Below, piece after piece: positions 1-8,725 of a stretch of DNA of 58,907 nucleotides. The translations under genes and the position numbers were made by a program. The DNA is taken from the NCBI GenBank assembly GCA_018268415.1, contig JAFDWO010000143.1, positions 1 to 58,907 on the forward strand, written 5' to 3'. Each line of letters starts with the position of its first letter. Position 1 is the first letter of the stretch. Under the pieces are notes generated by a model. It did not search any database and was not told the DNA's origin. It worked only from the letters and a program-made list of their open reading frames with translations. The DNA comes from Actinomycetota bacterium (GTDB lineage: Bacteria > Actinomycetota > Thermoleophilia > Solirubrobacterales > 70-9).

Positions 1-52
1 CGGCCGTCTCGGCCACGGCCACAGCCTGCCAGGGCCGTGGACGAGACGGCCG
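1..52 (+). repeat. Intergenic hairpin A with 12-nt loop ACAGCCTGCCAG
   Basis: Bases 1-20 pair with 33-52 (19 of 20 positions) around the loop at 21-32. The stem sequence recurs in inverted orientation at 52706-52757, and the identical loop recurs on a different stem at 53497-53554 and 58784-58841. A tandem array follows immediately on the 3' side. The left edge may be truncated by the window. It has no long T-run, so it is not an obvious intrinsic terminator. Confidence 0.85.
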
Positions 53-230
53 CATCCCTCTTCGCAGTGGGCGGCAGCTCGAGGCGGCCGCATCCCTTGT
101 GGCCCTGGGCGACAGCTCGAGGGGGCCGGGGCCCTGCCCGGGCGCCGGCTCCAAAGGCCGGGCCTTTCCGGGCGCCGGCTCCAAAGGCCGGGCCTTTCCG
201 GGCGCCGGCTTGACGGGCGGCGAATCATCC
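53..230 (+). repeat. Tandem GC-rich array following hairpin A
   Basis: The segment contains degenerate units of about 30-40 bp built on CATCCCTT and GGGCGCCGGCT-like cores. A perfect 30-bp unit is repeated 2.3 times at 141-210. The same units occur inverted at about 52420-52705. No convincing gene lies in 1-294: a 76-aa open frame here is just the repeat read as protein. The array ends about 65 bp before the M42 peptidase start, so it could lie in that gene's leader. Confidence 0.75.
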
Positions 231-294
231 GAGGTGCCGGCCTGCGAGCGCCCCATCCCGAGCCAGGCCTCGACTTCGCCATACTCCCCGGCCT

Positions 295-1353
295 ATGACG
301 ACTTCCAACGACGTACCGACGCTTCTTGACGAACTGCTGCGCGCCGGCGCGCCCTCCGGCTACGAGGGCCCCGCTGCCGAGATCTGGCGCAAGGCCGCCT
401 CGTTTGCCGAGCTCTCCTACGACGGGATCGGCTCGACGATCGCCCGGGTCGGCGAGGCCGAGCCACTGGTCGCGATCGTCGGCCACATCGACGAGATCGG
501 CCTGATCATCACCCACGTCGACGAGAAGGGCTTCCTCTGGTTCGAGCCGATCGGCGGCTGGGACCCGCAGATCCTGGTCGGCCAGCGGGTCGAGGTGCGC
601 GGCCGCGAGGGCCTCGTCCCCGGCGTCGCCGGCCGCAAGCCGATCCACCTGCTGGAGATGGACCAGCGCAAAAAAGTCGTCGAACTCAAATCGATGCACA
701 TCGACATCGGCGCCGCCGACCGCGAGGAGGCCGAGTCGCTGGTTCGGGTCGGCGACCCGATCGTGATCCGCACCGAGCCGATGCAGGTGCTCGGCTCGCG
801 CCTCGTCTCGAAGTCGATGGACAACCGGCTCGGCGCCTACGTGGCGCTGGAATCGACCCGCCGTTGCGCCGAGGGCAAGGGCCCGGGCGGCTCGATGGCC
901 GGCGTCGCCGCGGTACAGGAGGAGATCGGGCTGTTCGGTGCCCGCACCTCGGCCTTCGAGCTGCGCCCCGACATCGCGGTCGCCGTCGACGTCACCCACG
1001 CGACCGACGCGCCGGGGGTCGACGAGAAGGAGGTCGGCGTGCACCCGCTCGGCTCCGGCCCGGTGATCGGCCGCGGCTCGACCCTGTCGCCGAAGGTCTT
1101 CGAGCTGCTCGTCGAGACCGCCGAGGCCGAGGGCATCGAGTACTCGATCAGCGCCAGCGGCCGCAACACGGGCACCGACGCCGACGCGCTCCAGATCGCC
1201 CGCTCGGGCATCCCCACCGGCCTCGTCTCGATCCCACTGCGCTACATGCACTCCCCCGTGGAGATGGTCGACCTGCAGGACGTCGAGGCGACGATCGAGC
1301 TGCTCGCGGCCTTCGGCAGCCGGATCAAGGCCGGCGTCGACCTCTCTCGCTGA
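295..1353 (+). CDS. M42 family metallopeptidase (glutamyl/deblocking aminopeptidase-like)
   Basis: This 352-aa protein has the M42 di-metal layout: H64 in GHIDEIG, bridging D176 in SMDNRLG, the catalytic/ligand pair E209-E210 in VQEEIG, D232 in VDVTHATD and H319 in RYMHSPVE. Family members are cytoplasmic, usually large tetrahedral dodecamers, that remove N-terminal residues from short peptides. The length is normal for the family. It is the only plus-strand gene at this end and converges on the Xaa-Pro peptidase, with an inverted repeat between the stop codons. Exact substrate preference cannot be read from sequence. Confidence 0.9.
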   Translation: MTTSNDVPTLLDELLRAGAPSGYEGPAAEIWRKAASFAELSYDGIGSTIARVGEAEPLVAIVGHIDEIGLIITHVDEKGFLWFEPIGGWDPQILVGQRVEVRGREGLVPGVAGRKPIHLLEMDQRKKVVELKSMHIDIGAADREEAESLVRVGDPIVIRTEPMQVLGSRLVSKSMDNRLGAYVALESTRRCAEGKGPGGSMAGVAAVQEEIGLFGARTSAFELRPDIAVAVDVTHATDAPGVDEKEVGVHPLGSGPVIGRGSTLSPKVFELLVETAEAEGIEYSISASGRNTGTDADALQIARSGIPTGLVSIPLRYMHSPVEMVDLQDVEATIELLAAFGSRIKAGVDLSR

Positions 1354-1377
1354 CCCCGGCGCGGCGACCCCTCGCCC

Positions 1378-1420
1378 CAGCTGTTCCTTTTGCCGTCTAT
1401 CCCGGCATAAGGAACAGCTG
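1378..1420. terminator. Long inverted repeat between convergent genes (possible bidirectional terminator)
   Basis: Bases 1378-1389 pair with 1409-1420 (12 bp); after one mismatch, five more pairs close a 7-nt loop. It sits between the convergent stops of the M42 peptidase (1353) and the Xaa-Pro peptidase (1432). TTTT and AA runs lie inside the arms rather than after them, so classical Rho-independent termination is uncertain. Confidence 0.5.
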
Positions 1421-1431
1421 ACGGAGGCGGG

Positions 1432-2490
1432 TCAGTCGACGTAGGTGAGCTCTTTGGGGAGCGAGGAGAGGTTGCGGAGGCCGTCGTCGGTGACGACGAC
1501 GAGGTCCTCGATCCGCACGCCGAGCTTCCCGGCCAGGTAGATCCCCGGCTCGACGGTGACGACTTCGTTCACCGCCAGGACATCGTCGGAGCGCGGCGAG
1601 AGACGCGGGCCCTCGTGGATGTCGAGGCCGACACCGTGGCCGAGGCCGTGGCCGAAGTGCTCGCCGTGGCCGGCGTCGGCGATCACCTTGCGGGCCGCCC
1701 CGTCGACGTCCTCGCCCTTCTCGCCGGGGCGGATCGCCTCCAGTGAGGCCTGCTGCGCCGCGAGCACGGTCTCATAGACCCGCCGCCCTTCCTCGCCGGG
1801 ATCGCCGGTGGCGTAGGTCCGGGTGCCGTCGGAGCAATAGCCGTCGAGCTTCGCGCCCATGTCGAAGACGATCAGTTCGCCCTCCCCGATCACCTTCGGG
1901 CCGGGCTCCGCGTGCGGCTGGGCGCCGTCCGGACCGGCGGCGACGATGGTGTCGAAGGAGAGCGTGCCGCCGCCGGCGCGGACGTGACCCTCGAAGGCTT
2001 CGGCGACGGCGCGCTCGGTCTTACCGACAAAGCCTTCCTCGACGGTCGCGGCGAGCGCCGCGTCGGCGAGCTTCGAGGCCGCTGCGATCGCCGCCAGCTC
2101 CTCGGCGTCCTTGACCCGCCGCAGCGCCTCGACCGCGCCGCCCGCGGCGACGGCCTCGACCCCCTCGGGCAGTTTCTCCTGCAGTTTGGTCAGCGAGCGG
2201 ACCGAGACGTGGTCGTCCTCGAAGCCCACCTTCCCGGTGAGGCGCTCGGCGATCCCCGCCAGCCAGTCGCCGGTGACGGTGACCGTCTCCCAGCCGGAGA
2301 CCTCGGCAGCGGCGCGCTCGGTGTAACGAAAATCCGTGAGGAAGACGCGGAGGCCGGGGCCACACACCGCGGCGCCGTTGGTGCCGGTGAAGCCGGTGAG
2401 GTAACGGACGTTGGTGAGATCGGTGACCAGCATGCGGTCGAGCCCGCGCTCGGCCAGCGCCGCCTCGAGCCGATCGCCGCGGCCGCGCAT
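1432..2490 (-). CDS. M24 family Xaa-Pro peptidase
   Basis: The 352-aa protein has an N-terminal creatinase-like domain (LTNVRYLTGFTG) and a C-terminal pita-bread peptidase domain. Metal ligands are visible in order: D in VFDMGAKLDGYCSDGTRT, the second D in the same strand, H in FGHGLGHGVGLDIHE, E in VTVEPGIY and E in GVRIEDLV. Such enzymes cleave Xaa-Pro bonds at peptide N termini (PepP) or in dipeptides (PepQ); the short N-terminal domain does not settle which. The start codon shares one base with the aroQ stop, indicating translational coupling at the end of the aro operon. Confidence 0.88.
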   Translation of the reverse strand: MRGRGDRLEAALAERGLDRMLVTDLTNVRYLTGFTGTNGAAVCGPGLRVFLTDFRYTERAAAEVSGWETVTVTGDWLAGIAERLTGKVGFEDDHVSVRSLTKLQEKLPEGVEAVAAGGAVEALRRVKDAEELAAIAAASKLADAALAATVEEGFVGKTERAVAEAFEGHVRAGGGTLSFDTIVAAGPDGAQPHAEPGPKVIGEGELIVFDMGAKLDGYCSDGTRTYATGDPGEEGRRVYETVLAAQQASLEAIRPGEKGEDVDGAARKVIADAGHGEHFGHGLGHGVGLDIHEGPRLSPRSDDVLAVNEVVTVEPGIYLAGKLGVRIEDLVVVTDDGLRNLSSLPKELTYVD

Positions 2491-2948
2491 CAGGACGCCA
2501 CCCCGAGCTCGTGGGCCAGCACGTCGAGTGCCTCGCGGTACCCCTCGGCGCCCTTGCCGGAGATCTTCCGCACCACCAGCCCGTCGAAGACCGAGACCTT
2601 GCGCCAGTCCTCCCGCGCCTCGACGTCGGAAAGGTGGACCTCGACCGCGGGCAGCCCGGTGACGTCGAGTGCGTCGGCGATCGCCCGGCTGTAGTGCGTC
2701 CAGGCGCCGGCGTTGATCAGCGAGCCGTCGGCGATGTCGGGGAGCCGATGCAGGTACTCCACGAACTCCCCCTCGTGGTTGGTCTGGAAGAAGATCGGTT
2801 CCAGCTTCGCCGCCCGCGCCCAGCCCTCGATCTGGTGCTCCAGCTGCGACAGCGAGCGCCCGCCGTACAGCTCCGGGTTGCGCCGCTCGAGGATGTCGAA
2901 GTTCACCCCGTGCAGGACGGCGATCCGGTTGCGGGTGGTGGCGGTCAA
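2490..2948 (-). CDS. aroQ: 3-dehydroquinate dehydratase, type II
   Basis: AroQ converts 3-dehydroquinate to 3-dehydroshikimate in the cytosol. The 152-aa length fits type II enzymes, which form dodecamers. Key residues are present: N16, the R22-R23 pair and catalytic Y28 (ERRNPELYGG), N79 and H85 in NAGAWTHYS, H105 in EVHLSDVEARE and the following Arg. The glycine-rich start GPN is changed to GVN, and the usual GLG near the C terminus reads GKG, so this is a divergent member with an intact active site. The start overlaps the aroKB stop by 4 bp. Confidence 0.88.
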   Translation of the reverse strand: MTATTRNRIAVLHGVNFDILERRNPELYGGRSLSQLEHQIEGWARAAKLEPIFFQTNHEGEFVEYLHRLPDIADGSLINAGAWTHYSRAIADALDVTGLPAVEVHLSDVEAREDWRKVSVFDGLVVRKISGKGAEGYREALDVLAHELGVAS

Positions 2949-4495
2949 GCCTGAAGCTCCTTCACGGCGGCCTCGACCTTAGCGGGGTCGACGAGCCGGC
3001 CGATGCGGGGCTCGCCCGGCTCGCCCAGGAGGACGAAGCCGACGCCGGCGGCGGTGCGCTTCTTGTCGCGACCGAGCGACTCCATCACCGCGTCCACCTC
3101 GACCGGCACCTCCAGGCGCGTCGGCAGGTCCTGCCGGGCGAGAATTGCCTCGACCTCGTCACGGAGCGCAGGCGCCCCGGAGAGCCGGAGCGCCGCCAGC
3201 AGGCCCAGGCCGACGGCCTCGCCGTGGCGGTAGGCGGTGTACCCGGTCGCCGACTCGATCGCGTGGCCGACCGTGTGGCCGAGATTGAGGACGTTGCGCA
3301 GGCCGGTGTCGAGCTCGTCGGCGGCAACGATCGCGCACTTGTATCGGGCGCAGGAGAAGACGACATCGTCGAGCCCGGCCGGGTCGATCCGCTCGACCGC
3401 GCGCACCCGCTCCCACAGCGCGCCGCCCGCCAGGAGTCCGGTCTTCAGCACCTCGACGAAGCCCGCGGCGAGCTCCGCCGCCGACAACGTCGCCAGCACC
3501 TCGGTGTCGGCGAGCACCGCGGCGGGCTGCTGGAAGGCGCCCGCATAGTTCTTGCCCTCGGGCAGGTCGACGCCGACCTTGCCGCCGTAGGCCGAGTCGA
3601 CCTGGGCGACCAGCGTCGTCGGCACCTGCACCACCGGGACGCCGCGCTGGTAGAGGTGGGCGGCGAGACCGCCGAGATCACCGACGACGCCGCCGCCGAG
3701 GGCGACGACGTGGTCTTCGCGGGTCGCCCCGGCGCGGGCCATCGCGCGCAGGACATCCTCGGTGCTCGACAAGGTCTTGGCGCTCTCCCCGGCCTCGATC
3801 TCGGCGCGCCCGCCGAGCGGCCCGACCCGATCACCGTAGAGCGGGCCGACCGAGCGGTCGGAGATCAGGAAGCGGCGGCTCTCCAGTGGCCACCAGCCAC
3901 AACCGAGCAGCCCGCGGCCGACCAGGACCGGGTACTCACCCCCCGGCGCGCTCGCCCAGAGGAGCTTCGTGCCGGCGGGCAGCTCGGCGAGCCGGCGCAG
4001 CATCGGCAGGGCGCGGCGGACGATCTCACGATCACCCATCGGCACCACCGCGTCGGCGAGCTCTTCGTAGAGCGGCAGGCGGACGTCGAGGAGCCGCTCC
4101 ACGTCCCCGGCGGAGCTGGCCAGCGGGCGGTCGGAGCGGGCGATCCGCCGCCAGGCCTCGGCCGCGTCGACCTGCAGCCAGACCACGGTATGGCGGCCGA
4201 GCGCCGCGCGGATCCGGGGCGAGAGCACGCTGCCGCCCCCGAGCGCGATCGCGCCGCCGTCGTCGGCCTCCTCCAGCAGCGAGCCGACGACCTCGGCCTC
4301 GCGCGCGCGGAAGCCCTCCTCGCCGTGCCGCTCGAACGCCTGCGGGATGGTCGAGCCGAAGCTCGCTTCCATCAGCTGGTCGATCTCCACCGTCGGCATC
4401 CCGGCGGCGCGCGCCGCCGCCAGCGCGGTCGACTTGCCCGCGCCCATGAAACCGACGAAGACGATCGAGGGCTGCAGGCCGCCCGCCGCGCTCAC
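2945..4495 (-). CDS. aroKB: Fused shikimate kinase / 3-dehydroquinate synthase
   Basis: This is a 516-aa two-domain protein. Residues 1 to about 165 are shikimate kinase: P-loop GFMGAGKST (15-23), the GEEGFRAREAEVV segment, ALGGGSV, and the RPL lid arginine. Residues from about 170 are dehydroquinate synthase: GGGVVGDLGG for NAD, PTTLVAQVDSAYGGKVGVD, GKNYAGAF, the zinc ligands in NLGHTVGHAIE and the HGEAVGLG motif. It therefore supplies the second and fifth shikimate steps on one chain. The kinase has EIDQLME where DxD is usual, so only one of the two aspartates is obvious. The stop overlaps aroQ by 4 bp and aroC ends 17 bp upstream. Confidence 0.93.
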   Translation of the reverse strand: MSAAGGLQPSIVFVGFMGAGKSTALAAARAAGMPTVEIDQLMEASFGSTIPQAFERHGEEGFRAREAEVVGSLLEEADDGGAIALGGGSVLSPRIRAALGRHTVVWLQVDAAEAWRRIARSDRPLASSAGDVERLLDVRLPLYEELADAVVPMGDREIVRRALPMLRRLAELPAGTKLLWASAPGGEYPVLVGRGLLGCGWWPLESRRFLISDRSVGPLYGDRVGPLGGRAEIEAGESAKTLSSTEDVLRAMARAGATREDHVVALGGGVVGDLGGLAAHLYQRGVPVVQVPTTLVAQVDSAYGGKVGVDLPEGKNYAGAFQQPAAVLADTEVLATLSAAELAAGFVEVLKTGLLAGGALWERVRAVERIDPAGLDDVVFSCARYKCAIVAADELDTGLRNVLNLGHTVGHAIESATGYTAYRHGEAVGLGLLAALRLSGAPALRDEVEAILARQDLPTRLEVPVEVDAVMESLGRDKKRTAAGVGFVLLGEPGEPRIGRLVDPAKVEAAVKELQA

Positions 4496-4511
4496 CGCGC
4501 CGCCCTCGCCC

Positions 4512-5678
4512 TCACCGGGCGTCGATGCGCGCCTTGTAGGCGTCGATCGCGGCGCGCACGTCGTCGATGTGGTCGCCGCCGAACTTCTCCCGGTAGGCGC
4601 GCGCCAAGGTCAGGCAGACCATCGCCTCGGCGACCACGGCGGCAGCCGGGACGACGGTCGAGTCGGTCCGCTCGCGCAGCGCCTGGGCGGGCTGGTGGGT
4701 GACGGTGTCGACCGAGCGCAGCGGTTTCGTCAGCGTCGAGATCGGCTTGATCGCGGCGCGCACCGACAGCGGCCGCCCGTTCGTCATCCCGCCCTCGAGG
4801 CCCCCGGCGCGGTTCGTTTCGCGGAAGTAGCCTTGCGCCTCCGACCAGAAGATCTCGTCGTGGGCCTCCGAACCCGGGCGCGTCGCCACGTCCCACGCTT
4901 CGCCGATCGAGACGCCCTTGACGGACTGGATCGAGGCGACTGCCTGGGCGAGCCGCCCGTCGAGGCGATCTTCCCAGGAGACGTGCGAGCCGAGCCCGGG
5001 GACGAGCCCGAAGACGATCACCTCGAAGGTGCCGCCGAGGCTCTCGTTGGCCTTGCGGAGGCGGTTGATCTCGGCGACCATCGCCTTCGAGGCCGCCGGG
5101 TCGAGGGTGCGGACCGGGTCGTCGTCGACGCCCTTGAAGTCGGCCGGGGCCAGCTCCCCGCGCTCCTCGGCGACGACCGAGGCGATCCGCGTCACGTGGC
5201 TGTGGACCTCGACGCCGAGCGCGGTGAGGAAGCCGCGGGCAACGGCACCGGCGGCGACGCGGGCGGCGGTCTCGCGCGCGCTGGCGCGCTCGAGCACGTT
5301 GCGGATGTCGTTGTGGCCGTATTTCTGCGCGCCGACGAGGTCGGCGTGACCGGGCCGCGGCAGGTGGACCTCTTCGGGCTCGAAGCCCTCCACCGGCCAC
5401 GGGTTCATCCGGTCTTCCCAGTTGGCGTAGTCACGGTTGGCGACGAGCAGCGCGATCGGGCTCCCCAGCGTGCGACCGTGACGGACGCCGGAGCGCACCT
5501 CGACCGTGTCGGTCTCGATCCGCATCCGCCCGCCCCGCCCGTGGCCGAGCTGGCGGCGCGCCATATCGCGGTCGAGTGCCTCGCGGTCGAGCTCCAGCCC
5601 GGCGGGCATGCCCTCGACGATCGCGGTCAGCCCGGGGCCGTGGGACTCGCCGGCGGTGGTGAAGCGGAATGCGGTCAT
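4512..5678 (-). CDS. aroC: Chorismate synthase
   Basis: AroC eliminates phosphate from EPSP to give chorismate and needs reduced FMN. The 388-aa protein shows GESHGPGL at the N terminus, the arginine-rich GRGGRM segment, RASARETAARV, GGLEGGMTNGRPL, IKPISTLTKPLRSVD and RTDSTVVPAAAVVAEAM, all chorismate synthase signatures. It lies in the same minus-strand run between aroE (61-bp spacer with an 18-bp duplication) and aroKB (16-bp spacer). aroA (EPSP synthase) and the DAHP synthase are not in the window. Confidence 0.95.
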   Translation of the reverse strand: MTAFRFTTAGESHGPGLTAIVEGMPAGLELDREALDRDMARRQLGHGRGGRMRIETDTVEVRSGVRHGRTLGSPIALLVANRDYANWEDRMNPWPVEGFEPEEVHLPRPGHADLVGAQKYGHNDIRNVLERASARETAARVAAGAVARGFLTALGVEVHSHVTRIASVVAEERGELAPADFKGVDDDPVRTLDPAASKAMVAEINRLRKANESLGGTFEVIVFGLVPGLGSHVSWEDRLDGRLAQAVASIQSVKGVSIGEAWDVATRPGSEAHDEIFWSEAQGYFRETNRAGGLEGGMTNGRPLSVRAAIKPISTLTKPLRSVDTVTHQPAQALRERTDSTVVPAAAVVAEAMVCLTLARAYREKFGGDHIDDVRAAIDAYKARIDAR

Positions 5679-5694
5679 GAACGGCGCTTAGGCT

Positions 5695-5730
5695 ATCGGC
5701 GCGCGGTGGGGCATCGGCGCGCGGTGGGGC
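5695..5730. repeat. 18-bp perfect tandem duplication in the aroC-aroE spacer
   Basis: The 18-bp unit at 5695-5712 is repeated exactly at 5713-5730 in the 61-bp space between aroE and aroC. It is probably a slippage or short duplication event; no promoter or hairpin is apparent. Confidence 0.8.
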
Positions 5731-5739
5731 GACGAATGC

Positions 5740-6618
5740 TCAAGAGCGACGCGCGCCGGTGCGCATCGCCTCGATCGAGGGCTCCGCGCCGGTCCAGATC
5801 CGCAGCGAGAGGGCGCCCTGCTGAACCAGCATCTCGAGGCCCTCGATCGTGGTCGCGCCGCGGTCCTCGGCGGCGGCCAGCAGCGCGCTAGGCTCGGGGC
5901 CGTAGACGATGTCGAAGACGACCTGGCCGGGATGGAAATCGGTGGCGGCAAGGGGCAGGGACGCGAACGGGTCTTCACCGTGCAGGCCGACCGAGGTCGT
6001 GTTGACGATCAAGGCGTAGTCGGCGGCGGGCGGGTCGCTGACGGCACGCCCTCCGAGTTCGGCGGCGACGGTGACGGCGCGCTCCGGGGTTCGGTTCCAG
6101 ACGTCGACCTCGAAGGACGGGACGAGCGTCGGGTTGCCCTCCGCGTCCGGCGCGCCCTCGCCGCCCTGCGCGAGCGCCCAGATTGCCGCCCGCGCCGCGC
6201 CCCCCGCGCCGAGCACCAGCGCGCGCCGCGCCGACGCGCCGGCGGCGCCGGCTGCGTCGGCGCCGCCGCCGATCCCCGCCGGCAGGGATCGCAGCACCCC
6301 GCCCGCGTCGGTGTTGTCGGCGAGGATCCGTCCGTCCCGGAAGGTCAGCGTGTTCGCCGCGCCGATCGCGCGAGCGCCCTCGCTCGCCTCGTCGGCAAGC
6401 GCCAGCGCCGCCTCCTTGTGCGGCAGGGTCACGTTGACCCCGGCATAGTCACCGGCGGCGGCGAGCTCGGCCACCTCGGCCTCGAAGCTCCCCGGCTCGA
6501 TGTCGATCGCGCCGTAGGTCCACTCCCCCGCCAGCTTCAGCTCCGCGAGGGCCGCCGTCTGCATCGCCGGCGAGCGCGTGTGCGCCACCGGGTGGCCGAT
6601 CACCGCCAGGCTCGGCAC
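5740..6618 (-). CDS. aroE: Shikimate dehydrogenase (NADP-dependent)
   Basis: AroE reduces 3-dehydroshikimate to shikimate. The 292-aa protein has the substrate site HTRSPAMQ, the catalytic lysine in VNVTLPHKEAAL, NTLTF and DNTDAGG, the nucleotide-binding loop LGAGGAARAA, NRTPERA (NADP-type), and the C-terminal FDIVYGPEPSALL and GLEMLVQQGA. Its stop is 61 bp before the aroC start; the mltG stop lies 13 bp before its own start, so it continues the ruvX-mltG-aro run. A small glycine/alanine insert (about residues 105-115) precedes the Rossmann loop. Confidence 0.93.
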   Translation of the reverse strand: MPSLAVIGHPVAHTRSPAMQTAALAELKLAGEWTYGAIDIEPGSFEAEVAELAAAGDYAGVNVTLPHKEAALALADEASEGARAIGAANTLTFRDGRILADNTDAGGVLRSLPAGIGGGADAAGAAGASARRALVLGAGGAARAAIWALAQGGEGAPDAEGNPTLVPSFEVDVWNRTPERAVTVAAELGGRAVSDPPAADYALIVNTTSVGLHGEDPFASLPLAATDFHPGQVVFDIVYGPEPSALLAAAEDRGATTIEGLEMLVQQGALSLRIWTGAEPSIEAMRTGARRS

Positions 6619-6631
6619 CGCGTCCCCGGGC

Positions 6632-8725
6632 TCACTTGCAGGTGCTCGGCTCGTTGCCGCCGTTCTTTTCGCGTGCCTGTTCGTACTTGGCCGCGTCGGC
6701 GAGGAATTCTTCTTCGGTCTTCGCGAAGGTGAGTTCGTTGCACGAGTTCGGGTTGTTGACGTAGAAGAGGTACTGGGTGTTCGCCGGATGCGCGGCGGCG
6801 TTCAGCGCCGCGAGGCCAGGGCTGTTGATCGGGCCCGGCGGCAGCCCCTGGTGCGTGCGCGTGTTGTACGGCGAGTTGCTTTCCAGCTGCGACTGGGTCA
6901 GCGGCCGTTCGTAGTTGCCGGTGGCGAAGCGGATCGTCGAGTCGATCCCCAGCGTCATCCCTTCGTGCAGGCGGTTGTAGATCACCGAGGAGACCAGCTT
7001 GCGCTGCTTTGGCACGCCGGCCTCCCGTTCGATCATCGAGGCGATCGTCACCACGTCGAAGACGGTCAGGTTTTTCGACTTCGCGTACTTCATGTTGACC
7101 TTCTTGATCTTTTTCTTGAAATCTTCGAGCTGCAGGGTGACCAGGTCCTTGACCGGCCGGCTCGTCCTGAATTCCCAGGTGTCGGGATAAAGGAAGCCCT
7201 CCAGCGACTTGACGTTCTTGCCGCCGTACTGCTCGGGGTTGAGCACCTGCGAGTGCTTGCTCGCCTTCATGTAGCTCCCCTTGATCCCGTCTTCCTTCAC
7301 CAGTGCGGCGGTGATCGGACGGCTCTGACCCTCGGGGATGGTGACGGTGATGACGCCCGGAGTCGACGCTTCGACCGGTTTGGATTCGGTGGTGAGCGCT
7401 TCGATCGCGTCGCCGTAGCTCATGTCGTGGGCCATCACGTGGCGCCCCGCGATGAGGTTGGAGCGATCACCCGCGAGGGTCACGCGGGCCTGGAAGAGGG
7501 TCGAGCCGGAGATGATGAACCCGCCCGAGATGACGCCCTTGCGTTCCAGGATTTCGCCGACTTCGCCGACGCTCGACCCCTTCGGGATCACCACCGCCAC
7601 GCGGCCGCTGCCTTCGCCGTGGAACGGCTGGAAGAGGGCGTTCAGGAAGAGCAGGACGAGGATCGCGACGACGACGCCCAACACCCGGAACGGGTGGCGC
7701 AGGAACGTGCCGAAGGGGCCGCCGAACCGCTTGCCACCGTCGTCGCCGTGGCGGCGCCCGGTGCGCGCCGCTCCCGCCATCCGCGGGTCGCCCTCGTCGT
7801 CGAACGGCTCGTCGTCGTCGAACCAGTCGTCGCGCGGCGGCGGCGGCTCCCAGTCCCCGGCACCGGTTTCCTCGAGCGGCCGCGGCGGCAGGGCCAGGTG
7901 CTCGCGGGTCGCCGGCCCGGCGCCCGGCACCGCCTGCGCCGCGGTCCCCGGGAAGGCGTCCTCACCGATCGGCCGGCCGGGATCGGGCCGCGGCACCTCC
8001 GCCGTAGGCGGTCCTGGATCGACCTGCGGCGCGTCGGCCGTCGGCTGGTGCGGCGCTTCGGGCCGGGCCGGGATCGGCGCCTCGCCGGTGCGCGGCTCGG
8101 CGGCGGGTCGGGGAGTCTCCCCGGTCGGCTGCGGTGAGGCCGCGGCCTGCGGGGGCACCGCGCTCGCGCCGGTCGGCGGTTGGGCAGGTCGTGGCGATTC
8201 TCCGGTCGGCGGTTGGACTGATCCTGGCGATTCTCCGGTCGGCGGTTGGCCAGGCCGCGGCGATTCTCCCGTCGGCGGGGCGGGCTCGGCGGACGGGGGC
8301 GTGGCGCCGGGCGGCGGCGGGGGCGTCGCGCCCTCCGCGGCCGCTGCTCCGGCGGCAGCCCCGGCCACGCCCGCAGCCGCGGCTTTGCCCTTCCGCCGTC
8401 CCAGCAGTCGCCGCCTGCCTCGATCGGCTTTCTCGGCCCGCTCGTCGTCGGCAGGTGACTTCCCGCCCGGCGCCTGACCCGGGGCCGGCGGCGCCGGCTC
8501 GGCGGGCTCGTCCCAGAACTCCTGCTCGGGCGTGCGCGGTGCGGCCGGCGGCGCCGGTTTCGGCGGCGGCGCGGGCGCGGGCGCCTTTCCTTTTTTCTTC
8601 GACTTCTTCGCGCGCTTGGCTTCGCGTTCGCGCCGGCGTTCCTCGCGTTCGACCGCGGCCGGGTCGTTGGCGTCGAACAGCGGGTCGCCACCCGGCGGCA
8701 TGCCCTTGCCGAAGTCGTCGCTCAC
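6632..8725 (-). CDS. mltG: Endolytic transglycosylase MltG with a very long proline-rich cytoplasmic tail
   Basis: MltG (YceG family) is anchored in the inner membrane and cleaves nascent glycan strands, helping to set their length. The 697-aa protein has one membrane segment at about 346-366 and an extracytoplasmic catalytic domain with E566 in ASMIERE, the NRLHEGM segment and the SPYNTRTHQGLPPGPI substrate region. The N-terminal 340 residues are unusual: a charged KKSKKKGK block, then low-complexity Pro/Ala sequence with PPTGES-type repeats at about 150-195, and an acidic stretch near 300. Family members are commonly about 340-400 aa, so the tail roughly doubles the protein. It overlaps ruvX by 4 bp. 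Confidence 0.9.
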   Translation of the reverse strand: MSDDFGKGMPPGGDPLFDANDPAAVEREERRREREAKRAKKSKKKGKAPAPAPPPKPAPPAAPRTPEQEFWDEPAEPAPPAPGQAPGGKSPADDERAEKADRGRRRLLGRRKGKAAAAGVAGAAAGAAAAEGATPPPPPGATPPSAEPAPPTGESPRPGQPPTGESPGSVQPPTGESPRPAQPPTGASAVPPQAAASPQPTGETPRPAAEPRTGEAPIPARPEAPHQPTADAPQVDPGPPTAEVPRPDPGRPIGEDAFPGTAAQAVPGAGPATREHLALPPRPLEETGAGDWEPPPPRDDWFDDDEPFDDEGDPRMAGAARTGRRHGDDGGKRFGGPFGTFLRHPFRVLGVVVAILVLLFLNALFQPFHGEGSGRVAVVIPKGSSVGEVGEILERKGVISGGFIISGSTLFQARVTLAGDRSNLIAGRHVMAHDMSYGDAIEALTTESKPVEASTPGVITVTIPEGQSRPITAALVKEDGIKGSYMKASKHSQVLNPEQYGGKNVKSLEGFLYPDTWEFRTSRPVKDLVTLQLEDFKKKIKKVNMKYAKSKNLTVFDVVTIASMIEREAGVPKQRKLVSSVIYNRLHEGMTLGIDSTIRFATGNYERPLTQSQLESNSPYNTRTHQGLPPGPINSPGLAALNAAAHPANTQYLFYVNNPNSCNELTFAKTEEEFLADAAKYEQAREKNGGNEPSTCK

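Noticed and set aside
99..329. Small protein of 76 aa encoded in the left-edge repeats
   Set aside because: It is a translation of the 30-bp tandem repeat, overlaps the M42 start and has no domain features.
3224..5891. Long plus-strand frames opposite the aro genes (about 500 aa each)
   Set aside because: High GC leaves antisense frames open; the minus strand encodes full-length enzymes with intact motifs.
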